A stretch of 64,000 nt of DNA from Diadema setosum (GCA_033980235.1 CM067066.1:41105977-41169976), one strand, 5' to 3'. Positions 11,630-25,218 are shown, numbered from the stretch's first letter. Notes: a model not told the origin generated them from the sequence alone. Program-made: numbers and translations.

Positions 11630-12173
11630 CTCCCGTTATAACGAAGTCCTCGGGACCAGCAGCTTTCTTTCGTTATAACCGAACAAAATAGGCGATAAAG
11701 ACAAAGACCGGATAATGTTGTGGCCTAAATTTATATTTTGTTGTAACCGGTATTTCGTGGTAACCGTTATAGCAAGCAAGTTTACGAGATGGAGTTCCAA
11801 CTGGCTGTCTTGCTGAGCAATCTGAAGATTCATTTCGAGCGTTGACATAATGTTGGCTATTTTTTTTTTTTTTTTTTTTTGCTTGTTCATCCATTTACAT
11901 GAAATGAAATCTCACTTAATGATAAAGCATATAAAACAAAAGTCAATCCCGTCCAGAAATAATATTATGTGCAAAAGTGTAAATCACAGCTGTATCATGT
12001 GAAAGTGTTTAAAACTGTACCCTCCTGGAAAACCGGTTTTATCACTTTTCCACTTAATTCCAACAAATAAAACTGAAATGGAATAATCTAATGAGTAGAA
12101 TTCTTTATCAATAAATATATCAGATTAGCGGCCGGGCATGGCCAGTCGATATTATTTTCATTTCTATTTCATC

Positions 12174-12207
<34 letters not shown>

Positions 12208-12490
12208 GCAATTGCTATTCGCGCATCCCCGTGCCTTTACCATTACAATATCACCTATCTTTAATAAGTAGGGATGGTGAAAAGTGATAACCGTCACAAA
12301 GACATATCTTCCTTAGAAAGTGGCCGGAGATTATGCAATTGTCAATTGTCAATTGTATTCCTATCTGCGCGGCAGATCCAGTTAGGCACATGCTTCAAAT
12401 ATTTTCCAGTGGCGGCATCAAACATGGATTCAACCCCAGGAAATAAGACAGTTGAGACTCCATTCTGTTGAACCTCCTTGGTTATATAGC
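11630..12490 (+). repeat. Dispersed repeat copy 1 with a CCCGTTATAACGAAG end
   Basis: It begins CAGTGGACTCCCGTTATAAC and contains GGAGTTCCAACTGGCTGT, AAAGCATATAAAACAAAAGTC and a segment ending AACCTCCTTGG. The same order of blocks occurs at about 26515-27265. The CAGTG..CTCCCGTTATAACG end resembles terminal repeats of pogo/Tigger-type elements (inference). T-runs at 11861-11880 and 12173-12205 interrupt it. Confidence 0.7.
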
Positions 12491-12494
12491 GGGA

Positions 12495-12960
12495 ATGCAA
12501 TGTACTGAATAGTGATCAATTTATAAGTGATATAATTTCAAGTTTCAAGACAGCATAATAAACAAAACACCTTTAGATAATAATCAAATGGTTATGACGT
12601 CATCTTTTGTCAGAGATGGCTCTGGCCTTCATTGATCAGTAGCTGTCGGTTTACTGACGTCATCAATGCAGGGGTCAGAGGTCATCAAAACCCACTATGC
12701 TTTATAACGTATACATATATACTCAGTACTTTATACACACATCGTGGTTTAAAGTACAAGTACATGTATCTGGTTCCGGCATTGTTGTTATATTGCAGTG
12801 ATTATCATCATTGTAGGTAGTAGTTTCCTGGAATATTTAATTTTCCAGAATCTCAAATGTAAAAAACAGCTGACATGCTTTCTTGATCCTCGCTTAGTCG
12901 GCTGTTCATTTTAAAAAGGAAGATAAAAAGAGAGTAAGCCTACTTAAGAGTGACAAGTTT
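12495..12960. other. Unremarkable AT-rich DNA
   Basis: No exon, RNA gene or recognised repeat. Confidence 0.4.
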
Positions 12961-12969
12961 AAAGACAAC

Positions 12970-13147
12970 CAGCTCATGGGCGTCACCAGGGGGGGGGGGG
13001 GGGGTGCGTTGGGTGCGAACGCACCCCCTTCAGATCCTTAAAAAACAAAAAACAAAAAACAAAAAAAAAATCAATCTGCGAGCGACCTCAACGCCGGACG
13101 CTAAATAATTACTCTTTTCAATTTTTTTTTTTTAATATTTTGCACCT

Positions 13148-13199
<52 letters not shown>

Positions 13200-13500
13200 T
13201 CAATTCGCACCCCTGTTTCTGGCAGCACTGATTTTGTACATATCTATTAGTATTCTACAGTGTTTACTATTTATCGACCGTACTGTACATCCGTACGATA
13301 CGGAGCACTTATACACGTTTGCCCCATCCCACATAATCATAATATCCGAAAAGATTTTCCTGCTTTTTTTTTAGAATTCAAGAAATCTGTCCAATTATTT
13401 CACCCAAAAGCAGTGGCGTAACTACGGAGGGGGGGGGGGGGGGGGGGGGGAGGGGGGGTGCGCCCCCCTCCCAATCCGCTGGTAATAAAAAAAAAAGACT
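12970..13500. repeat. G/C-run elements with (AC)n
   Basis: GGGCGTCACCAGG followed by a G-run (about 12980-13003), an (AC)n tract at 13151-13197, and CAGTGGCGTAACTACGGAGG followed by a long G-run (13429-13458) and a C-run. CAGTGGCG next to long G- or C-runs recurs through the window and marks ends of a short mobile family. Confidence 0.7.
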
Positions 13501-14059
13501 TACCGAAATAGTAATTCAAGTGTTAAACTGCTTTTGAATGAAAGGGTGATCAAGAAATAAGATATTTTTCTATGATTTCTTTTAACCATAATTAGATAGG
13601 TATATAGTGTGAAACATTGTTCAAAAAGCCCGGACCCGACAAAAGATTGTGATTCAGCATGATTCCTGGTTGGCATTCTGCATATAAGCAGGATGTGCGC
13701 AGTGTACTCAGTACATCCGAACGAAGAGTCGCTACAATGTTGCGCAATGTGATGTAGAATGTACACCTTTGTACCTTACGCTTCGTTATATCAAAGAGCT
13801 TCAAAGCTAGATCATTGATTTTGCAGTGTTGCTTTACATACTAGTCTATGTAAAAATGTCTTGCATTGCCAATAAAAAGACTTGACCTGGGCTAATTCCT
13901 AACTTTTCCATGTACATATAAGACACACACACAAACAAACACGCACAATTAGTTTAGGGGATGCTCCCAAAGTGCAGATTTTGGACATCCTTTCCCCGCT
14001 TGGTCACTTCGACGCCACCTCGCTGGTCATACCTCCCCCAGTCATGAACATAAACCCAC

Positions 14060-14329
14060 ACCCTTGACTACCAGTGGCGGATCCAGGGAGAGGGGCGCAC
14101 CGGGCGTCCCCCCCCCCCTCCCCCTTTAATTTCCAAAGCGAAAAAATATATACAATGTATATCCAGCTTCAAACGGCAGTTTTTGGACAGTAAAATGTCA
14201 AAATTTTCAAGCTCGCTCGCTCCTCTCGCTCGCATTTAGTCGTAATGCCATTCTCCTGAAGTTGCTGCTAGTAATTGCCGGCAGTTGCGCCTGGTGCGCC
14301 CCCCCCCCCCCCTTAATTTCCAAAGCAAA

Positions 14330-14384
<55 letters not shown>

Positions 14385-16060
14385 CTACAAACGGCAATTG
14401 GGGGACTGTAAAATGTCAAAATTTTCAAGCTCGCTCGCTCCGTTCGCTCTCATTTAATCTTTATGCCATTCTTCTGATGTTGCTGCCAGTAATTGCCTGT
14501 AGTTGCGCCCGGTGCGCCCCCTTAATTTCCAAAGCGAAAAAATATGGCTAAGAACGGCAGTATTTGGACTGTTAAATGTAAAATTTTCAAGCTCGCTCTC
14601 TTCGCTCGCTCGCATTTAATCGTTATGCAATTCACCTGATGTTGCTGCCAATAATTGCCTGCAGTTGCGCCCTGTGCGCCCCCTTAATTTCCAAAGCGAA
14701 AAAATATGGCTAAGAACGGCAGTTTTGGTTACTGTAAAATGTAATATTTTCAAGTTCGCTCGTTCCGCTCGCTCGAATGTAATCATTATGCTCTCCTGAT
14801 ATTGCTGCCAGTATTTGCCAGCAGTTGCGCCCGATGCGCCCCCTTAAATTCTAAAACGAAGAAATATAGCAACAAACGGCAGTTTGTTTGTTTTTTACTT
14901 AATAATGTCAAAATTTTCAAGCTCGCTCGCTCGCTCGCATTTAATTGTTATACGCAATTCTCCTGATGTTGCTGCCAGTAATTGCCGGCAGTTGCGCCCG
15001 GTGCGCCCCCCCCCCCCGCCTCCTTTATTTCCAAAGCGAAAAAATATGGCTCCAAGTGGCAGTTTTGGGACTATAAAATGTCAAAATTTTCAAGCTCGCT
15101 CTCTTCGCTCGCTCGCATTTAATTGTTATGCCATTCACCTTATTTTGCTGCCAGTAATTGCCAGCAGTAAGATGCGCCCGGTGCGCCCCCCTTAATTTCC
15201 AAAGCAAAAAAATACTGCTACAAAAGGCAGTTTTTGGACTGTAAAATGTCAACATTTTCAAGCTCGCTCCCTCGCTCGCTCGCATTTAATTGTTATGCAG
15301 TTCTCCTGATGTTGCTGCCTGTAATTACCGGCAGTTGCGCCCGTTGCGCCCCACCCCTCCTTTATTTCCAAAGCGAAAAAATATGGCTCCAAATGGCAGT
15401 GTTTGGACTGTAAAATGTCAAAATTTTCAAGCTCGCTCTCTTCGCTCGCTCGCATTTAATTGCTATGCCATTCATCTGATGTTGCTGCCAGTAATTGCCA
15501 GCAGCTGCGCCCGGTGCGCCCCCCTTAATTTCCTAAGCAAAAAAATATGGCTACAAACGGCAGTTTTGGGACTGTAAAATGTCAAAATTTTCAAGCTCGC
15601 TCGCATTTAATTGTTATGCAATTCTCCTGATATTGCTGCCAGTAATTACCGGCAGTTGCGCCCGTTGCTCGCTCGCTCGCATTTAATTGTTATGCAATTC
15701 TCCTGATATTGCTGCCAGTAATTACCGGCAGTTGCGCCCGTTGCGCCCCACCCCTCCTTTATTTCCAAAGCGAAAAAATATGGCTACAAACGGCAATTTT
15801 TGGACTGTCAAAATTTCCAAGCTCGCTCTCTTTGCTCGCTCGCATTTGATTATTATGCCATTCACCTGATGTTGCTGCCAGTACTGTAATTGCCAGCAGT
15901 TGCGCCCGGTGCGCCCCCCTTAATTTACAAAGCAAAAATATATGGCTACAAACGGCAGTTTTTGGACTGTAAAATGTCAAAATTTTCAAGCTCGCTCGCT
16001 CCGCTCGCTCGCATGTAGTCGTGATGCCATTCCCCTGATATCGCTGCGAGTAATTTGTCG
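14060..16060. repeat. GCTCGCTCGC satellite array, monomer about 168 bp
   Basis: Eleven or so monomers share AATTTTCAAGCTCGCTCGCT, then GCATTTAATYGTTATGC, TGTTGCTGCCAGTAATTGCC, GTTGCGCCCGGTGCGCCCCC, and AATTTCCAAAGCGAAAAAAT. Unit starts are near 14191, 14411, 14571, 14731, 14905, 15077, 15246, 15412, 15578, 15805 and 15971. Most spacings are 160-172 bp. The first unit is lengthened by an A-run plus (TA)n at 14327-14384. Open frames on both strands come from the repeat and are not genes. Confidence 0.92.
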
Positions 16061-16320
16061 TTTCACACCGTCATTCAATAATCCATTTATAAGGGGTACC
16101 ACCCTCTCCGGCACTTCCACACGGTCCCCCCACCCTTGCTCGCTCCCTCGCATACTACCCCCCCCCCCCCCAAGGTGCCCTTTCCCCGCTTGGTTTCCCT
16201 CAAAAAACAGTAAAAGTCTAGGGATTGAGAGCTTCCTATATTCCAAATGTCTGTCCAAAAAATCTCGTAAACATTAAGTGTCAAAACGCACCCCCCTTGA
16301 AAAAAAGCTGGTGACGCCCC
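16061..16320. repeat. C-run element end flanking the satellite
   Basis: Contains a C-run at about 16157-16171 and closes with CTGGTGACGCCCCTGCAG. This mirrors the GGGCGTCACCAGG opening at about 12972, so the satellite may sit inside one larger element. Confidence 0.5.
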
Positions 16321-17555
16321 TGCAGCTTGAAGGTTATATTTACAATAAACCTTAAGGCTTATTACCGTTTTCCATGTATTGTGAGGGGTGATCCCCTTGA
16401 CTGATGCTCTTCTTAACTGTTTGGATACTCTTATTTACAATAGGCCTATATCAAGTTTCAGCTCTACATCATTTATCAATTTAATCTCTGAAATACATAT
16501 GTAATACAGTTTTTATTTTGCGCAAAAAAACAACAAAGTAATGTGTTTTTCAATTTAAACTTCTCAGTAGCGGTTTGCATTCCGCAATTATTCCCATTGT
16601 CACTATTATCAATATCGCTATCAGTATTGTTGACATTTTTCAGTTTGCAGCACTGTCCAATCAATACGTATATCTGTGGTGCAGTTTTGCTGAATGCAAT
16701 GATCAAATCGGTTCCATGTAATTCCTTGGCTAGCATCATACAATGTACCTACTTAATATCCCAGGTGGTCACTTCTCATTCCTTGTCGCGTGATTCAGTC
16801 GTTGATTTGTAACGCATTTATTTCTTCTTTATTCTGTCTTGCTTATCAATGTCGTGTTTCATGAATTAGCTTACGAGGAAAGATTCCTGAAGTTGAATAA
16901 ACGGCTATGGAAGAACTATAGCCCCATTTTGTTACGTTACTGTACACTTATCATGAGATAAAAAGAGAAATTTGGATGTGGCAGAATATCGGGAAGTAAT
17001 GAAAACCGAATGGTTTCATCAATTTTGATCCTTTCCCTTGCAAAACAGTCTATGTATAATAACCTACGTACACTTCGTAAAAATCCTGTCGATGGCTAGG
17101 AAATAGTGTTAATTGATGTTAAACCCGATCAGTAGACAGGGTGGTGTTGCCATCTCCCTGGTGTTACAAGTTGTTGGCACACAGTGAAGGCAGAAAGTGA
17201 TGGCAGAAGAAGGAATTTACACATCAACCTATTGGTGGCTTTACATCAGCTTTCATAATTTACTTGGACAGGTGGTCTTTGTTTACCATTCGAAAAGATT
17301 GAAGATGAATTGAATATAAAGTATTTTACGATGTTAGTAATACGAAGAGTACGGCAATGTTAGCAGTACGAAGGCAATGGAACATCTCTGATATTCTAGT
17401 GATCGTATATCTTGCGTTATACAGATTTGTATTAATGTACCATGAAACCTCGTTTGCAAGACTAGTCATGCAATGACCTTCAAAAATTAGCAATAGCATC
17501 ACATTATAGTCATTTTCAGGTTGTACACTAATATCGGTGTATTAAATAAACCACC
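16321..17555. other. Intergenic, nothing recognised
   Basis: AT-rich single-copy-looking DNA on both strands. No exon with splice signals and a family match was found. Confidence 0.45.
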
Positions 17556-17559
17556 TTAA

Positions 17560-17944
17560 AGGGGCTGTACGCAGTACTGGTTGAGATGGGGATTCATGGT
17601 TTTAACATTCCTCAGTGAGATAATGAGAAACCTCTACAATGAAATATGAAAGAGCATGTAATTTTTAAAAGGATTCAACATTTATTTGATGAAAATTGGT
17701 TTTCAAATGGCTGAGATATCCAAAAAAGTGATAATAAAAAGCGACAGGCCACGCCTTTTATTAGGATCTCTTTGTTTAACCTTCTTTTTGGATATCTCGG
17801 CCATTTCAAAACCGATTTTCATCAAATAAACTTGTGATACCCCTTAGAATTGCATGCTCTGTGACATCTCATAGAGTGGTTTCTGAATATCTCGCAAAAT
17901 GTTAAAAGCTAAATCCTCGCCTCGACCAGAACTGTACACACCCT
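17560..17944. mobile_element. TTAA fold-back MITE, family B copy 1
   Basis: The arms are inverted complements throughout: AGGGGCTGTACGCAGTACTGG at the left and CCAGAACTGTACACACCCT at the right, with GGCTGAGATATCC in the left arm and GGATATCTCGGCC in the right. TTAA flanks both ends (17556-17559 and 17945-17948). It has no coding capacity. Other copies are at 25219, 25596 and 28627. Confidence 0.88.
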
Positions 17945-18028
17945 TTAATATCAATGTCTGTTTCAATTTCTAAGTTTTCTTGTGTATGTAACACATATGA
18001 GCCAAAATGAAGGCCATCTTGTATTCAG

Positions 18029-18080
18029 TGCAGTGTGTGTGTGTGTGTGTGTGTGTGGGTGTGTGTGTGTGTGTGTATGT
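18029..18080. repeat. (GT)n microsatellite
   Basis: GT dinucleotides with two small interruptions. Confidence 0.97.
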
Positions 18081-19315
18081 GTGTGGATATGGTTTAGTCA
18101 TTTAAGCAAGCACTTATTTCTATGGAGGTCCAAGAATTTTGGTCAGAAAGCCTTCCTTCCATTGAGTCATTAGCTTTTCGTATTCATCAGCATTTATTCC
18201 TCAGTGAGTTATGACAGAGATACCAAATTTGGCTCAAGAAAGTAATTTGCTTTGTGAACGTGTTTAATAGTGGGTGTAAGTGTGTGTTTAGTGCTTCATG
18301 ATTAAGAAAGTTGGGACAGTTTCATTTATGATTCATACAGCTAACAAATTTCTGGAAGCAGTGGCAATCAATTGATGACTCTAATATGCACAATTACATA
18401 ACACGTAATAGCAACAGTATTTTGGTTTACTAAAGATTTTATTTCACCCCAAAAATAAAGCAAATGAACAAGCGAGCAAATGATGCTACAAAAAAAAAAT
18501 ACATCAAGCAAGATCAAACTTTACAAGGATAAATATACACAAATCTCACGCCAGATAGAATAAACGGCAAAACTTCCGAGCTAGGCTATGCATGAAATGA
18601 CTCATCAAGTTTACGAAGTACCTGATACAGTGTAGTTGAGAATACGACTCCAAGCTTTAGAAACAAATCCATTCATGAAAAACAAAACAAAAACGTTGCA
18701 TCACTCTGACCAGGTCAACGACAAGGCATGAGGGTGCAAAATAACTTACTAGACTTTGCCTTGACTTGATGTGACGTGACGTGACTTGACTTGACTTGTC
18801 AACCTGTGTAACATGTACTTGTAATTTAACACATGATTGGGCTGTAACGTGGACAAAAATACCATCAGTCAAAAACACAAAAATACACATTGATGTGTAC
18901 CGGCACGTATTGTTACCCCTTCCCCTGCATAAATATACGTTAATTTGACTGACAATGCATTACTATTTTCTTCACATTCTGAATAAACCTACAACATAGT
19001 CCAATCACCGAGTCTTATATCATAACATTTTGTACTGACATAAAAAAAAACACAAATGTACACTAATGGATGTTGTAGGTCATTTTGACATTGCCTGATG
19101 AAGAAACTGTCACACTTAATGAAGCACAACTGGTGAATAAGGGCAAGATGGGTGCAGCTACAACACGACAAGACTTAAAGGGGACCTCCGGATGATTTTC
19201 ACACTTTTACATTTGAACAACTACAAATTAGTCAAACTGAGTACAGAGTTTCAGAATTTATAGTGATTGGGATAAGGAATGAGAATGTTTTCAAAATTTA
19301 TAACAAATTGCAGTG
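18081..19315. other. Intergenic, with a short TGACT/GTGAC pentamer run
   Basis: Largely unremarkable. At about 18760-18800 pentamer-like repeats TTGACTTGATGTGACGTGAC occur. No exon is supported. Confidence 0.45.
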
Positions 19316-19321
19316 AACAAG

Positions 19322-19922
19322 GACCCCGTTTACAGTGCGGGGCCGGGCTCGGCCGCGGCTCGGCCGCGGCCGAGCCCGGCCTCAATTGCGCGGCCGAGCC
19401 TCGCAATTTTGTCCGTTTACACTGCTGGGCTCGGCCGCGCTTTTCATTCAAACCTTTCATTATTTTGTCGTAGTGGCGCTCTGCTTGTAAACAAACGCAA
19501 TTTGGTATTGTCTGGTTTTCAGACCCTTTGCCAAATGAATTCCGTGGCGACGAAGTCGCCGTTCGGGCAAAGGCCTTTGCCGAAGGAAAAAATCCTTTGC
19601 AGGACAAAACCACCTTAAACTATACTAGTTTTCGACGTTGAGGGGGTTAATATCCTGAATAGCGAAGGATACAGGCAGAGGGTTTGGAAGCCAGACTAAA
19701 ATTGGCCGCGCAATTGGCCGCGCATTTGGCCCAGTTTGCGTTTACACCATGAAGAGGCCGGGCTCGGCCGCGGCTCGGCCGCGGCCGAGACCACCTCCAG
19801 AGCGAGGCCAAATGCGAGGCCAATTTTGGCCTCGCATTTGGCCTTTTGCGCGTTTACACTGAAGCAGGGCTGGGCTCGGCCGCGGCTCGGCCGCGGCCGA
19901 GCCTCGCACTGTAAACGGGGTC
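19322..19922 (+). mobile_element. GC-rich inverted-repeat element, family C copy 1 (601 bp)
   Basis: It starts GACCCCGTTTACAGTGCG and ends CGCACTGTAAACGGGGTC, clear terminal inverted repeats. The ends and inner parts are packed with GGCTCGGCCGCGG palindromes. The middle contains CTTTGCCGAAGGAAAAAATC and GTTTTCGACGTTGAG. Open frames are alanine/arginine-rich products of GC bias and not genes. Flanking trinucleotides are AAG and TAG. Two other copies occur at 42305 (inverted, also 601 bp) and 58489. Confidence 0.9.
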
Positions 19923-22900
19923 TAGGATGATGACATGACAGCCTCACCATAAGAATGCATGAGTTGGGGCTCAAGAGAGCAGAACAAAAGAAGAAGGCAT
20001 GCATAGATTTTTCACAGGTGAACTTGTTGAGCAAGCGGTATTGTAATGGAATTACACTGCTACATTTCTGAAATATATGAGGCTCTGATGTCATCAACAC
20101 TGTTCAGTGTAATTTGTTTAAGATTTTCAATCTATTGGTTTCTCTGCTCAAGGACCACAATAAATTCCACGAATCTATATATGCAGCTGTTGATTTATGT
20201 ACTACATGATGTGAAATTATGAAAATCGTCCGGAATGCCCCTTTAAAACTTGAAATGACTGACTGACATGTCAGCTTAATCTTATATGAAAGGTAGCCAC
20301 TTTTAGGAAAGAGTAGAGAAAGAATGTTTGACCATCTCTCAATGACCATCAGCTGGAGTGTTGTGTCCAACAATATTTAGTCAAACAGCCTATTGTGCAA
20401 GTCAGTATTTTACTGCCACTTCTGACTTTTAGTCAGCAATCTCAAAATCTAATAAGTGCTCAAATAAATGCAATGGTACATCCTGTGAATACTACATTTT
20501 CATGTCATAATATATACACTATTTATATGAAACCCCCCCCCCCCCCCAACAAAACAAAACAAACAATCCATCCCAAACAATTAAAGTATTACATACCAAA
20601 CACCAGACCTGAAGAGTGAATCTTTCCAAGCAATTATCATACAAGTCTTACAAGAGATAAAAATATAACTTTCTCAACAGTTTGCCTCATCCATAAGTTG
20701 TGTTCCCATTAGGTCTTTAAATAGGCTGGCCATGAACAACTTATATCCCTTTGAATGTTTTAGGATCAACTCCTAATTCAACCTGTATCATCCGAACATC
20801 ATTGACTCCGTTACTTGTAGAATGATTTCTGCAATTTAGATTACAATTAAACTGTGCGTTATCTCAATGATGTAACTGTACAAAATTTACAGATGATGTA
20901 CAACAAACCAACAAGATATGACTGCAATATCTAAGCAGCATTTTAACTCTGCTGAGATAAATATGGGCCTATGGGTTACATTCTATCTGAGAAAAAAAGA
21001 AGAAGAAGAAGAAGAAGAAACCAAAACAACACAGATGGAGATAGATAGAGGAACTTAGAGGTAATGGTTCGGTTAACTAATTTACCGATTAAAAAGCACT
21101 TAACTTCCAATTTCTGCAAACACGTATATAGAATACAAGACAATTCTGCTTAACCAGAGAGAGAGAAAAAAAAAAGATAAAGCTAAATCCGGCATAACTA
21201 AAGCACCTCATAGCGTACAGACTGAAATATTACTGTCATGTCAAATAGTAATGTAAGGAAACAAAAATGGAAAAAATGCCCTTGTATGATTTAGATAAGA
21301 GAACATGGATGCTGAGAAAAATATTTTAGTGAAAAATGTGCTTACCTAAAATGAAAAATTGCACAAAAGGGCAAGTATACTGTTATAGCTCAGTTGATTT
21401 TTTTTTTGATACATGTATTTATCAAAATTTACTTATGTTTTACTATTCAAGAATGAATGTCTTACAAAACAGATGATTTCTCTATGTAAGTTTGTCTACT
21501 GGCTATTGCTCTTCAAAATTTTTCAATTATATCAATAGTAATGAGAAAAACATGCATGACACACATTACATATTGCACATACCTAACGCTTACACTTCAG
21601 CTGAGAATGGGAAGAGAATGGGAAAAAAGTGGAAACACTGTCACAATACTGTTTACCAGAATGTGTATACAGAGACTGACCGCGGCTAAAACCTGATACT
21701 GACGTGATTTCTATAGAAAAAACATATATGCCGGTACTACAAATGAAAAGAAAAGAAAAAGTCCCAAATTACTTAGTACTCTTGACAGTATTCACTCAAA
21801 TACCTAATGAAGTATTCCTGTATTCACCTTAAGTTTACATAGTTTGAGGAGATCAATACATCAAAGTGTCAAAATGTCATCAAGCTGATTATCACTGGAC
21901 ACAGCAAATGTACATAGTTTTGAAGAGATGTGCAATCCTACTGACGTGCTGATTAACCTCAAGAACAGACAGAATTAAACTTGGTTGAGAGCTCACCTCT
22001 TGGTCAGCTTTTCTCATTGATGCAGCTAACGCCTCTTTACACTTTTGTACCAAACAAACTCCGTCAAAACAGTCATATGACGATAATCTTAAATTTCAAG
22101 AGGCTGTTTGGAATACTGGCTGATGTTTACGACCTCTGTCAACATTATTTCTTTTCCAGTGTACTTAATTTTTACCCACTCTTGTACACACCTTTCCATC
22201 ATACATTACTATTCTTAGTCTCGCATTCTCTCTCTCTATCACCATATCAAGGGCAAAAACCAAAACCCCCAAAATTGAAATCTTTGTATTTTTCAGCACA
22301 CAGCACACACACACACACACACACAAATCCTAACCCCCCAAAAAAAAAACAAAAAAAAAAACAAAAACCAAAACCAGAAACTAAACGCCCCCCCCCCCCC
22401 CCCCAAAAAACAAAAAAAAAAATAAATCAAACCCAAAACAAACAAACCCCAAACCATCCTATTATTAATTGGTCAGATATTAAGATGTAGGTTTTAGCAT
22501 TTGTCAGGGTACGGTCTCTCCTCAGCCTTCAAGTCAAGCAGACTTTCTAATAAATTAGGTTGTAGAACTGCCTGTCAATAAAAGAACTGACTATCCTATG
22601 TGCTGTGCTATCCTTGCCTACTTGTTTAATTGGTCTGTGAATCTTTTTGAGTACATTGGTTTTTTGTTTCTTACATGTGGTAAATGTATATACAGATAAT
22701 TACATGCCACTCTTTTTTCATTTCATTTCTGGGGAAAAAAACACCCCAAACAGAAATGCTTCACTATAAGACAGCAGTGACAAACTCTATTAAAGCTTAC
22801 CTGGAACAAAAGAACTGGAAGAAATATGAAACTAGTTTGACTGTAACACGGACTATTGTGTTGTACACCCTGTTTTAACCAATATGCGCACACATCACTC

Positions 22901-24879
22901 TTCAAATAAAATTGAATGTAAACCTATAGAGCAGGAGAGGTATCATATTGTCAGCCTGATGCTACTTTGCTTATGGCAAGCAGATTTTACTGCAGTTTGA
23001 TGGAAGAATGCTCTGAAAGTTGTGTTAACCTACTACGTTGGCTCATTATACAAGTTGGTTTTGGAGAACAAAAATCTAGTCAAACTGTTAATTCAACAAA
23101 TGAAATTGAGCACTATTTGAAATTTAAGCTCATATATTTTGTTACTAGTTACCTGTGATGATTTTTATGTAAGAACAGGAATATGCAAATCAAAACTCTA
23201 ACTGTGATGCAACTTAGCTTTCTATTGTGTGTGATACCAACCTACTAGTAAAGAAAGTCTCTAAAATGTGCACTGGCTAGAAACCCTTACAGTGAAGTCA
23301 TCAGTATGCTTTCCTATGTACAGCTTTAAGTTAAGGGACTGCATTTGTAATGCTTCACTGCTAATTTTCCCTTACTAACTGGCTACATCTAGGGTCAGAT
23401 TGTCATGATTTTTTTCTTCTTCTAATCACGCTACCTTGCCTCTAAAATTGTCCCTTCTTACTCGTAGCAGAGCTGATTTACAGCAGAATCTGTGTCCCGA
23501 GTGATATCCAACACTATTTACTTGTCTCCTTTCTACTCAATGGAAATGAAGGGATAAGAATGAACATTCAGACAATTGATACCAGTACCCCATATCATTC
23601 TATCATGCATTGACTGAATAATAATGTACCATATTTTGGCTGCTTGATGATTGGTACCTTGTAGCATGTATTGGCTGCCTGATAATTGGTAACAGCCTGT
23701 CATATTGCACTATGCATTGAGATATTTGTTTATTGAAGATGTGCAGCCTCCAAAAGATGTAAACAGTTTAGTTGCTGGCTTAACAAAGCCTTGGGCATGA
23801 AGTCTTCACAAAGACTGGACACATGTCCACTCTGACCCAAAAGAAAGAACAAACAGTGATGTACATTCAATTTGATTTATATCCTAAATACCTAATTTCT
23901 GGACTTATGGGATCTAATTCTGGTTACTGCAATATAACAGCAGCACAGTATCCACTGGGATACTTCTCACACAATCACTAAAACTGCTATAAGGAAATAG
24001 CCCTTCATTTACATATTCATGAATCTCATTGATCCTGGCAAGTGACAGAGGATTGAATTCAAACCCTATGTTCATGAAGAAATAATTTCAATGTTACTAG
24101 ACTTAAGGAATCCCAAGTACAGTGACTGCTGACCTTATACCACTATTATGTCAATGCAAATGAATTTTCATTTATTTGTACCCTGTTGACCAACTTACAT
24201 TATTAGTAAACATCATTAGCTTAAATTTTGATTGAATTTTCTTTTTCCTTTCAAAGTACAATGACTTCTGATCTTGACTTTTCACAACTATCACTTTATT
24301 GATCTAACTGTCTATATTTTTGCCCTGTCTACAAAATTATTTATCTACTGAACAAACCTAAATGAAGTTTCTTAGCTCGTGGCATAAAAGTTTTTGACAG
24401 CGGGGAAAAACAAATCTTTTTCCGATTGCAAAATGTAAAAAAAAAAAAGAAGCTGAAAACAACAGAGTAACATTTGGGTTGTGCTTGACAGATGACATAT
24501 CATACTACAATTACTCCATTGAAAGAATGGATTGATGGGATAGACAGATAGGTAGATTTCTTTTTTCTTTTTTACTCATCAGGCATTAAATGCAACATGC
24601 ATTCTCTGCACGCAAAACTTTGTACTTTTTTTTTATTACTGTATCATTGCCTGCTTTGATGTATTTATCAAAGTGTAATAGCTAGAGATTTCTGTCTCAC
24701 ATGTTTTTCATTTTAATTTCCAAGCTTAATGGCAAGCATTACAGTGGTTGCACACTTGCTCACAAGTATTAAAGAAATTGGAAATCTATATTTCATTAGA
24801 ACCATTTCTACCAAAAACCCTCATGTAATTGGGTCCTGAAGTTTCTAAGGGCTGGTTTCTATCAGTTGAACAAGCTGGA
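19923..24879. other. Long stretch without recognised exons, possible 3' UTR of the SLC7 gene in part
   Basis: It lies just 3' of the transporter stop codon on the minus strand. Contents: C-run at 20527-20548, (GAA)n at about 20998-21018, (CA)n at 22298-22325 followed by A/C-rich low complexity to about 22450, and otherwise AT-rich DNA without recognised repeats. Several TTTATT words (AATAAA on the minus strand) occur, so the polyadenylation site cannot be chosen. Confidence 0.4.
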
Positions 24880-24941
24880 CTAATCCTCCTTTTCCTCAGC
24901 AACACAGAACAGAAGCTTCTGCATCCAGATAGTGAATGATT
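24880..24941 (-). CDS. SLC7 transporter, last coding exon
   Basis: Acceptor GTTCTTCAG. With one base carried over from the previous exon the frame reads QSFTIWMQKLLFCVAEEKED and stops at TAG (24880-24882). This is the short cytosolic tail after TM12, where LAT2 has a similar ..QKMCVVV.. segment. The tail is only about 20 residues, shorter than in vertebrate LAT2. The phase (1 base plus 2) agrees with the preceding exon. Confidence 0.82.
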
Positions 24942-25218
24942 CTGAAGAACAAAGACAAGAAGAAGAAGAGAAGATATTAATACTGCTGACTGCTTGTATC
25001 TCATCCAGTTCGAAGACACTGCTAGTAATACTTGATCATGAATCAAGGAAGAATTATTCATATGGCAGTTTTACTAGCTGTAAAATGATTATCATCACCC
25101 ATTTGAATCACAGCAGACCTGGCTCAACCCATTAGGGATTAATAATCTCACTGAAAGGCTTCAAGCTGGGGGGGGGGGGTGTTTCATAAAGCTGTTCTTA
25201 AAATTATGAACGACTTAA

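Noticed and set aside
19251..20100. Several Ala/Arg/Pro-rich frames of 60-134 codons on both strands
   Set aside because: They fall in the GC-rich family C element or its edge, overlap on both strands, and recur in the other copies as repeat artefacts.
21990..22090. Minus-strand frame VQKCKEALAASMRKADQE with a GTGAGC donor as a transporter or other exon
   Set aside because: Only about 35 codons, no convincing acceptor and no family match. It also lies 3' of the SLC7 stop.
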